The notes under the pieces were generated by a model. That model saw only the letters and a list, made by a program, of their open reading frames with translations, was not told where the DNA came from and did not search any database. Of a stretch of 64,000 nucleotides of DNA, positions 50,973-62,900 are shown piece after piece. Origin of the DNA: Lingula anatina. Taxonomy: Eukaryota; Brachiopoda; Lingulata; Lingulida; Lingulidae. Within the stretch, counting starts at the first letter, position 1. Every line of letters starts with the position of its first letter. The stretch spans positions 124,001 to 188,000 of the forward strand of contig NW_019775846.1 in NCBI RefSeq assembly GCF_001039355.2. Direction: 5' to 3'. The translations under genes and the position numbers were made by a program.

Positions 50973-53900
50973 GGGCAGGAGGATGGGGAGGGAGGAAGAG
51001 GGGATCAATTAAGCTGCAGCATTTCCTTTGTCACAAGAGCAACTACTACGGTAATAAAATTCTGCAGCATTATATTTCTATGGAAAATGCTGCAAAATAC
51101 TGTCTGAAATTTTTCCTACAAGGAATATATAAAAAAAAATGAGACTCTTGTATTTTTTTATTTATTTATCTTTTTTTAAAAATTTTTTTTATTTATTTTA
51201 TTTGTTTTTTTTTTATTATTTTTTTTTTTTTGCATAATCCATAATAATAACTGAAAATGTTTTGCTTTTATCTGAAAAAGAATAGTTATTGTTGAACTGA
51301 TTGTGACCCCTCTCAATACCAAGAAACATTTTGGATAAAGGAAAATCAAGTGAGACTAATTTTGCGTGAGAAAAGTTTCAAATTATCTGTGAAGCAGTAA
51401 CAATGTTTCTCTCTTCTCTCTTATACCTTTTATATGACAATTGCAAAAACAATACCTATTGCGATCCTGACACATGTTAAAGCTCAAATCAATTCTACCT
51501 TCCAAATTAAACTAACTTAGAAAGGTATTATGAATATAAGTTGTCACTTTGGACTTGTTAAAAGTGTACCCAATATTTTCCATTGAATAACATGAACTTA
51601 AATGCAAACAAAGCTCTGGCAGCTTTCCTGCTGATTTTCAAAATGGAGTTACGTGCCAAGAGCTGAGCCATATTATAGATTGCAGCAACCAAAAGTAATA
51701 GACTTTCTCTGGGTAACACAATGAATGTTTAATTGTCCTGCAATCAAAATTATTGACAGAAATCTCAGAGGGCTTGGTTTGTGTTTGACACGTAATTTGT
51801 GTCTTCCCAACAAGGGACTGCTAGCTGTCACCAGTATCCACTAGCCCTTAATGGCAATCATCACTGAGATGATAAATGGAATAGCGCACATCATTGTGCC
51901 ATTTGCAATCGTAATTGAAAAAAGGGCTGCCAATTTTACATAATGTCACCAGACACTGCCTATCATGTTTTTGAATGCAAAACTGTGCAGAAATTGCTGT
52001 GAGACTCACTTATTCTGACTAAAATCTGTCCATTAGTTATTATGGCTCAGTGTGTTTAATTGTAGGTTCAGACAGTTGCTGATTGTTGCTTAAAAACTAG
52101 CATTGCACATCAATAAACAATTGCAAATGCTCATCCTTAAATAGGACAGAAATGCCTGATCTTTTTCACCAGGAAAATGTGCTTTATCTTGTGCACTCAT
52201 GCTTACACTTTTCCATGTCTGTGAACAGAAAGACAACAAAGCTATGAGTAGTAGGTTAATTTCCGAGATTCATATCATTTCTTTTATGTATCGTGGATCA
52301 TAATGGGTGATTTTTTCCTGGATGAGCTAGCAAATGGCATGTAGCTTCTATATTAATTTCTCCTGGATGTAAGAGATTACTCCTTAAAATGATGGTTCAG
52401 TCAAACAAAAAACAACTGGTATATGATAGTTTGGACTTAAATAAGTCATTCCCTTGTGTTAACAATGTATAATAGAATGTAACAAACCAGAAATTTACAC
52501 TAAAATGAAGGCCAGCAGTAACCCATGGGGCGAGTTCCTTTAAGAATTGAAATATCCCACAATGCAGTTTTTTGTGGCATAGGGTTCATTCCCAATGAAA
52601 TGATCAATATACGTAGATCAATCCAACTCCGCAGGGACTCTCACTGAATGCAATCAGATTAGTTGATTAACACACTGCCTCCGGAGTTGAATACAGAAAA
52701 GCTGGTGATTATATGAGCATGTTGGAAACAAAAGGAAGCATGTTAACCTGTCAATCTTTGACATTCAGCGAGAGTCCCTGCAGAGTTGGATCAATCTATG
52801 TAGAAGGATAGTTTCAATGGGAACAAGCCAAAAGACTCCTCTGGAGGTGAAACAGACTCTGCTATGCACCTCTCTCACACTGGAGATCAGAAATTGAAAC
52901 AGGATTAAGTGGTCTTTCTTTCACGTAGGGACCGCCATATTCAATCCTTGGATCAGGTGATACTTGGATCTTTAATTCCGAATGGCCCCTATGGCTCAGT
53001 GATCTTCTTATACAACTTTATAATAATCAAATGTGCTTCAATTTTGTAACTTGTAACCATTGTGTCACTAATTTCTTTTCTTCAAGAAGTTTTTTAGCAT
53101 TGGAAATTTGATAAAAGCCTTTTTTCCTTTAAATAATTTGACCCATGTGGACTTGAACATCCATCCACCTTATACTGTGGCATTGTGACAGGCAGATTTA
53201 TATGAGTTTGTTGAGGTACACTGCATCACAGGTTTGATTTGAGCCTAAAATGGCTGCTTACAATTAAAGGGGGAGCTGTTTCAGTAAATTCTCTGTATAT
53301 CTATTTGAATGAAAACAAAAAGGAACAATTGAATAATTTTTATTGATTCACAGTGATAGAAAATACTTATAGGTTTGTACAACTAACTTAAAAAAATGTC
53401 CCTGGGGTATTCTTTTAATATCTATATATCACTTTAATGTTTAAAGCAGGCTAGCAGTGGTTAAGTTTGTGTTCAGATGGTAAAAAAGAGCCCCTCAAGG
53501 GTTTTCCCTTTATAACATTTTATCAATGTTAAGGTTACCAATTCTTCAACCCCTGAAAACGTCACAGTGCTTGTGAACTTTAAATTTGAGGATTTCATGG
53601 AAATAATAAATAGTACATTTAATTCCAGTTTGAATAATCAAGTGAAATTAAACACACACATTGACATGCACAAACATATTTTTATTAAATATCTCACTTA
53701 TCCCCAACCCTCACTCCCCAAGGAACCATCTTAAATTATGTTTCATCAGTTTGCTACCAAGATGAGCTTATACTTTATTAACACTGAAAGAAAAATTCTT
53801 TCTAAGTTAAATCTTTTAAAATTTTAGGCTACCATGATGATCATCAACAAACAAAAGAATGGTTGCCCATGTGGACAACATCACCATCATTTCCAAGTTA

Positions 53901-56900
53901 AATTCTTATGATAATATAAACCTGTCCAAGTTCTTCGGTAAGGTAATGGAAAAATGACACCACTTCATCATTCTTTTATTATCAACATTAATAACCACAT
54001 TAGCCATATTATTCTAACTTTGTTACCGTAAGAGATAATGGAAAAATGCAGTTATCTGGGCCTTGAGAGACTAAAGAAGATTCTGGCAAAGACAGCAAAT
54101 ATTCAAAGAAAAGCTCTTCTGAAGCAAATGAAAAAATTGCTGGTTTTTTTTCTATGATCATTTTTTCCCTAAAAACATTATATTCCCAGTGGGCTTTGAT
54201 TTTCTGCAGCTGCTCTTAGCTTGGGGAATGCACAATTTCTGTAAAAATTTCCTTTTTGGTCAAAATTCCATATCTAAAAGTGGGTGTAATTTTTAGATCT
54301 GAGATAGGCTCCTTCAAAATATCTTATGCACCTATCCCCTTTCCCTCTTCAAAATGTTAACATAAACATAACATAAAAAGGCTTCCTGTATTCATAGATT
54401 TAAGCAATATATGAAATATTTTCTTGCATGGGCATGCTAAACAGACTGCATAGATCCAAGTGCGTGACACCATACTCTAATCTTCGACACCAAAGAAGAA
54501 TGTAGCCATCAGGAAGTTAGGGGCACTCACTTTTCCTTGGAGACAACAGTTGCCCTTATCAATTCAGAAGCTAAGAAATTAGGAAAATATTTATTTTCAC
54601 ACACTTCTGAGCAAGCTATGAATAACTGACTATGGAATGAACCACACAGGACCACAGTCAAATGCTGTGCAATGGTCACATCATCACCATACAGATAGAA
54701 CAGGGCATTATAGAAAATTTATTTTTCAATTCGGGGAAATAAGCCTTGTACAAACGGACCTTTACATGTATAATCAAAGCAAGCACAACCTCTAGAATTC
54801 AAGAATGCCCAAGTGACCAAGACTACTAATGACTTTTACTTCTAAATCTTACTGAAGACAAGCAACTGGGAAATAGGTTCTTTATAATTATTGCTATGGG
54901 CTTGTCAAATGTATGTTTTCCCTTCCCTTTACCATCTAGCATTACTTCTGACATGAAACACTTTACTATATATTGGGCACTGATTGTTGCATTTTCCTGC
55001 TGTCAGAAGGTGTGCTTTGGGTCTCTGGACTCACTCCAGCATAGCCAATTTTAAGCTAAATGCTAAACATACTCTGATTGCAATTGGTTAAAGAAAATAA
55101 AGAAAATGTAAAATATTCTACCACCTTTTGCCAAATGTTTTTTTTTTTTTTTTTATTTTTTGCCAAGATTATCCAACAGTATGACTAAAAGAAATTTAAT
55201 CCCAGATATAGAGTGACCCCGCAGCTGCCTTGCCTTGTTCTTCTGCTGACACCTTAAAATAATGTAAGTTGGGGAATATTTTTGCTATTTTCCAGACAAA
55301 ATAAGTCTTTCATACAACACAGCAAACTAAAACTAAATATATAGAATTAAAGTAATGTCTTCCAAAAGTTCACCAATAAATAAAAAAAAAAAAAAAGAAA
55401 GAAACTTGCAGATGTGCTCTGCAAAGTCCAAGTGAGGAACAATAATTTTATATAAAACAGTACTGCAAGAATCCTGTTACGCAGAATTGTACAACAATGC
55501 CTGAGGTGTCTGACATTCACCATTTATTATTTTTTTCTTCATAAAATCTAAAACAAAATAGAAAAGATCTTACAGCTGGATAATGCGACATACAAACTGG
55601 TCCCTGTGCATTCTTGGTAATTTACTCTAGGTGTCCCTCCAAGGGCTTAAAACCTTTACGCAGAAATCCAGAAAAGGCCACTGATTGATAACTTGACCAT
55701 AATTTTTCATTGATCTATCTGCACTCCCACTTGGGGCATGCCAAATAACAAAGTTAGATGTTGTGCAACGCAGGATCTAAGCTTTTTCTTTTTAAATGAG
55801 CCTGGAGCTTTGATAAGGAAATGTGATTTAGGCCGTAGGTCTACAGACAAAATCCATCTTGCCACTTTAATTAACCCAGTCAGGCAATGGAATCAAGGCG
55901 ACACAAAAACCAATTTTGCAATCTGGCATTCTCCATGCAAATTAACTAATCTTTTGCTGTGTTTGGTCTAGGAAAACACTGGTAATGTTATTTCTTCTTG
56001 GTTCATGCATTAAATGTACATCTGATTCCATGCCAATGTCCATAAACTGGATGCTCTTCAATGATATTAATTCCAAGACTGATAAGTGATGACAGCTCAT
56101 GCAATCCCCTATCAGACAAAAACAAACACTTAAACTTTCAGAAAAATGAATTACATTTCTGAAAGTCACTTTATACAATACCACAATCTTACACAAAAAC
56201 AACATTTCTTGCAGCTTATCAAAAGTTTTATCATGGTAAAATCATGATGGGGGAGGAGGAGAAATGAAAAACAAACCAGAGGCTCATTATCAAAGTGACT
56301 GTAAATTTCAGAGGTTTACTACTTGGTTGCAGCTAAATGCACATTGTCTATTCCACATTCAATATCACCAGTTCCTCAAATATCCAGACTCAAGTGCATT
56401 TCTAGACATCCTCTGCAATATTCAGATTTCTCCCACTTCATGCTGACCTCAGTATCAATGTTAACCCTCATCCTTTAAGGAAACCATAGCTTTTCAAGGA
56501 ATAACTAAAACAACAACAATAATAATTCATATATACATAAGATATATGATACACATCTGTACAAGAAAAGCAATCAATATGTGCCACCTTGTAACTGTCA
56601 AAAAACATGTTCAAGAGTCTGAATGTTTCATGTATAATGGATGCACTGACACTTGTACAGTATGAAAAGATATGCCGCAAACATGAAAATGTAATAACAG
56701 AAATAACAGACTTTCACATCTGACTTCATCAATTAATCAGTTCAGTGGTCAACACAAATATATCCTCAGGTGACAAAAAAATATCACTGTGTTCCTCAAT
56801 CATCAAGATAGCTCAGAGATCACAATAGTGATCATATTCTAATGCAGACATTAATAACAAACACGTACAACACAAAGATACACCCTAGCTTATAAAACAG

Positions 56901-59900
56901 CATTTAATAACTAAACTGGCACTACATTCAGTCTGTCTGTTTCTGGAGGCTTCATGGAGGCTTCCGTTAATTTCCTGAACTGCAAAGAAGAAAGCCATAC
57001 TCACGCAAAAAAGCTGTTAGTGCATGTAATTTAAAAGAAAAAAAAAGAAAAGGAAAATTCTGATCAAGAATGGGCCAAAAACAAAATGTCTGTTCAGACA
57101 AAGACAACTTCAGACTTGATACTGTACTAATACCTTCAAAACTGCTACTGTACCAACAATTTAAGACCTGGCACTACACCAATACTTTCAGAGCTGATAT
57201 GTATCAATATCTTCATACCTAATACTGTACCAATACCTTCAGAGCTGATACTGTACCCAGCACTACTGTACCAATACCCTCAGACCTGATACTGTACCAA
57301 CAACTTCAGACCTAATACTATACCAATACTTAAGATCAATGTACCAACAGATCCATATCTTTACTGTGCCCATACCTTTAGAGCTGATATTGTCTCATTA
57401 CTTTCATAACTGATACTGTACCAATACCTTCAGAGCTGATACTGTACCAATACCTTCATACCTGATACTGCACTTAAAACTTTAGACTTAAATTTATACC
57501 AAAATTCAGATCTGAAATGATAACAACATGCACACTCAGATAATTGGATTATAAAGATTTCTCTCACTCTATCATAGAACAATCGTGGAAAATGATGAAA
57601 AATTTCACCTCATTTATATTGCTTAAATTGTGGACTCCTTATGCTTAATTTGCTTATGTTACCCTCGGATGATCAGTTACTATCATAAGCACTGCTTCTC
57701 TCACCTCTTATGAATTTAGAATACATTAGATACATAAGCTAGTTTCACAAATTTAGAATTTTTGAAAATAGTTTTATAAGACTGCTTTTTATTTATGTTC
57801 TTTGACCCCATTTCCATAGATATTAGATCGATCTATCCCTGTGGGGAGTCTCACTAAATTACTTTCAGCTTAGCCGGCTTAAGCGTCTTTCCTGCCTACT
57901 GAAGGCTGTAAGGGGGTAATTAACTATGGTGCGCGCTCGGCTGACTGCAATTTAGCGTGAACCCCCAGGAAGTTAGGTCGATCTAAATCTTAATTCCTGG
58001 ATCGATCTAAATCTCTGGGAATACACCCTTTGATTGTATCTTTGATATTTTTGATTAAAAATTGGTTTGTGATGGTACAATGCAGTGAGATACTAGAATT
58101 TGATTCATTCTTGTTCTATTTAATGTTCTCTGGACTTACTACAGGCATAGATCTCATTTGACGCGAACAGGTATGGTGGTAAAACTGGTTTAAGAAGCAA
58201 ATATCTGAAGTTTTCCTGCACTTCACCTTCACAAAACAAATAACTTAAACGTTTCCAGTCATACTACTTCCACCTACTGCAATGGGACAGCTAGCACAAT
58301 CAATAACAAGCGGATCATTGTGTGATCTATACGTGACCCTGTTTCATGTATTCCATCCGTTTACCTCATCGACATGCCGAGCATGCATCAATCAAATTCA
58401 TGTGACTCAATATTTATCATCTGATTGGATTTTTGACATTCCAAGAAATAAATTTGATTGGTTTGTGGCACATCAATCGTGAAAACTGCAGTAAAAGAGG
58501 TTTTCAAGAGTGATCACATAGTAGGGAAGGTAGTGGAGAAATCTTTATATATATATGTATATAGGATGAACATTTTGCATTCTTAGTTGCTTTAGGGAAA
58601 TGACAAATATTCGAAATTTTCTGACCAAAGTATTATCAAGTTCAGTCACAGTTTAAATTTGGCTAAAAAAACAGCTATTTGGCTAAAGAAAATGGTACAG
58701 TAACCAGTTCCAGTTGTGAAAGTCCATGAAATATAAGCAATTTTGTTGGATATCAGCTGCACTGTCTTCCAAATCGGTTCAAAGTAGTCATCAGCTAGCT
58801 GAAAAGGCCTTAAGAGAAGTAGATGACACAACAGCAGAAGCCTCATAGACTGTCAAGTAAATTATATTTTAAAAGCATCCTGTGCTTTTAGAGAGGCTAG
58901 CTAATTATATGATTGTTATTCTTAGGACACATATAATGTTATCACCATGAAGAAAATACCACGCACACAATAGCATAGTGCAGACAGTTTTTCATGCACT
59001 AATGTTCCCAAAATTCATTTATGACTTCCATTAGGCATAACAAAAAAGGTGTTGGTGTCACCCTCGAGTCATCTTCAATTTGGATTAAAAAACTTTCTAA
59101 TCTTTTAAAGGATGCTCCAGGGAAATATTTTGAGTAAGCTACTCATATGTTAAGGAATTTTCTACCATTGCACATCATTGGAAAAATTATATGGTTGCCT
59201 TTGTTTCAAACTTTGTTTTCATTTAATTATAAATATTACATCTATCATATATGGGAAGGTCTGTTTGGCTGAACAATCTTTTAAAGGGATAGTAACTCTT
59301 CGTATGAGATCTATAATTCACAATAAAAACATTGTAAACAGCTCATAGAAATATAATATATTCTGTTTTACCACAAAAACGGCAGTTACAGCTATTATTC
59401 TGATATCTGAGCTTGTCATCAGACCACATGACCTCCATAGATGGCTACACTCTAAAACCAAACTTTTTAGAATAAAACCAGGGACTAACTTTGAATGTAG
59501 AAATGGATTTGTTAACCATTGGTAAGTATGGGAAAGTTGTTGTTTTCTCCAGGAAAATTCATTTTTTGGCCAAAACGAACAGTTATTATCCCTTTAACTT
59601 TCAGAATAGTTACTAACATTTAATAGCTTGAAAATCCAACTACTAAATCATGGATATATCCCCTTTCAACTAAATTCATTAGCTTGGAATGGATAATCCC
59701 TTACATAGGAAATTGAGAATGCATTAAAAGGAAAAACAGCATCAAGTTACTGCTAGCAAGTACTTATGTAGTATGAATAATTCATTGAAGAATAGTTAAT
59801 ATCTTGAAAAAAATAAGGGAAAAGGAGCCATGAATACTCAGCACATCATCAGGAATATACCTAACATCATTATAAAATATCATCACCAGAGTTGTCAACA

Positions 59901-62900
59901 CTCAGCTTACTTACAAGTATCAAACTCATTTTGATGTATTTTCTTTCTTTTTATTCTTTTCTATTGTAAACAGCACGATAAATAATTCATCAACTCATTC
60001 AGTATTGGCAATCTTGCAAAACCAAATAACATTATCTACGTGAAAAATAACATGCAGTTAATTCAAATGTTACACTGGAAATTTTCTCTTTCTTTTCTCT
60101 CACTACATGGAAAACCTTCACTTCAGGGTTTCTAATGTAAAACATACCCAAGCTCATGTTAAAATGAAAATGCTAAATCACTAAAAGGATAATATATCTT
60201 TGCAAAAGTACACTGGTTCGGTAAAAAAATGAAAACATTTGGTAACACAAAACATCCTAGCTTCACCACAAGGAATAGTATCATACATGAAATCTAACAA
60301 GTAGTACAGACATTTCAAATATAAATATTAAGTTTTAAACAGAAACAAATCCTATTTTGAACTCTTTTTCATGAAAACCAAAATGAATTCTATGAGAATC
60401 ACTGGGCCAGTTGCTTTATTTCCTGTCATGCCTCTCAAATGTATCCAAGCACTCTTCCTGCTATCAACTATCAACACTTTATAAATCATATCATAAAGTC
60501 ATTTCTCTCAAACATTATCTCACAAAACCTGAAAAAAAGAAATATGCTGAAGAAAAAAAGCACTTTAAATCATGTTAAAAATACATCAACAAGAAGCCCA
60601 CAAGAGATTACGGACTGGAAAGCAGTCCATTAATTTTCCAAGGTGTTTCAAACCATATGTCACAGTCTGATGCCCTCATTGTCTAAAGGAAAGTGAAAAT
60701 GAAAGGCAACCTAAGTAAACCACCAAGATGGAAGGTCTACAGATATTTTAAGTATCATTCATAATGTAGACCAAAAGTTATCTATTCTGAGTTTCAACAT
60801 TCAATGTATTCAACAGTCAATTTATATTCACCTTTTCAAATCCAACAATTAAATAATGCTGAATTTTACCAAATGTTTGCCCCTTTTCTGAAAAATTCTC
60901 TGAAATAAAACTGCAAATGTATTAAGTACATGACTGTTCTGTTTGTTGCAAATAAGCAGAATCTATTGGCATGATAAGGCTGGATACAAGCTGGAAACAC
61001 AGGATTTGCATCTGGCAGGTTGTTCTACTTTATCATGGCTTTTTGCATTTATCCATAACTACAAATTACAAATCTATTTAAAGGCATTAATCACCGTGTG
61101 ATTTCATATTTCATCGCTTATCTTGCCTCGAGCATTTCAGACATTAACAGTGGTTTCTTGGAAACTAGAATGAGCGCTTTCATACAAGTCTCCATGAATC
61201 TGTTTAGCTCAGAATGGCACCAGTGGTCTTACTTGTAATCAAGCTGGTTAAAACTTCTGGATCTAAGGCAGTGCTTGCCAATTCCAAAAATGAACAGCTG
61301 ACCACATATTTAACTGATGGACCAGGGTTTAGATTGATAACTGCTTTGGATTTGCCAATAGTGTTTTGTAAAAACAATATCTTCACCAGTCTGTATATCC
61401 CAGATCAAATGCAGTACAAAATGAGAATGTTATGGACATATCATACCTATATCTAAAACATAATCCTATTTCATTCAGAGAACATGTTGCATGTGACTTT
61501 TATTTAAATAGTACTTAGCTGAATCTTTTTGAAACAGTGCTCTAGTATAGTTAACTTCTGGTTCACACGAAGTGCTATACATCTGACAAATGAAAAAAAA
61601 ATCATGTTGCCAAGTAAAAATATAGCTGTTGATAAATTAATGTGTGCAATTTTACGTTTTATTCTAATATTAATTTGATCTTGCTAGGAAAAACTCATGG
61701 ATTTACTGACAGAATATTAACTACATTGCTGATATTTTTTTCAAATCATTCCAACATCTAAATCCCTTCTTTTCCACTTGTTTGCAATTGATAATTAATG
61801 CTCTAGATAAAACACAACTCCTACTTCTATGCAATAAGCCTTATCTTTAACTTGAATTCCCAAGAGACAAATCATTTCTTAACTATCATTCTAGGATCAG
61901 TAATACTATTTGCAAGTGCTGACACCTTTTGACTTGAATCCAATCTATAAGGAGCTACTTAAATAGGAATGCAATTGAAATTAACCTTCACACTGAAAAA
62001 ATGTTTTTAAAAATCTTAATAGATAAACACAGGGAAACTTCAGGAAGAAATACTGGTCTTTTGCTAGTCCTTCAGACCAGCAGGTCAAAATATCTACCAG
62101 CCATCATGAAACTCTACTGATCCAATTTTTTACAGAGTTTCTATTAGTATCCATATTATATATATCTTTATTTCAATATCTATATTTAGACAAATTCAGC
62201 TTTTTAGCATGTATAATTCTTTTTTGGATTTCTGAAAATTAAAGTCATATTATATGACCTACACACACACAAACACTCTTATACTTCGATATTCAATGAT
62301 GCTGTAAAGTTATATGCATATTCATATATACACAGATAACTAACTATGAATTGCTCTAGAATACCAGAAATAAAACACCAGGAAAATCTGTTTTTAATTA
62401 GTATATTGAAATCCACTGCACGGAATGACTTTTTACAGTTAAAACTATTAAACTTCGGAAAAGCAAATGCCAATGTTGCCTTTATTCATTTACTTAGTTT
62501 TCTTTGTACAGAAACAGCATATATTATACAGTCCTACTTGTTGAGCATATTTTTATGGTTCTCACATGTAAAAATTCCAAAGTTCCAAATTAATAAAGGT
62601 TGCAGATTCATGCCATCTGCAATTGTCATCATGAGAATCTGAAATAAATATGTTGAACAGTTCCATCTTCCTCAATAAATCATTCTTTTCCTTCTCTTCT
62701 GCTACATCTCCCATTTCTTCTGGAAGACTGACCTGCATCTTAACATGAGCCATGCATGCTGAAGAGGCATGAACAATGACTTAACTGTCCAGTCTATACT
62801 GATGATATGTAGTAAATAATGCACTGTCCACGAGCCCGATATCACGATAGCATGCCGAGCGCCAGCGAGGCGTGCTATCGTGTATATCGGGCGAGGGGGT

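Noticed and set aside
57113..57480. CRISPR-like array
   Set aside because: Units are contiguous and degenerate with no unique spacers, and the genome is animal.
58282..58482. Short plus-strand ORF in the CEP78 intron
   Set aside because: 66 codons, no domain, no splice or regulatory context; the length is expected by chance.
62346..62642. Plus-strand 98-codon ORF
   Set aside because: AT-driven composition, no recognisable feature, and antisense ORFs of similar length overlap it.
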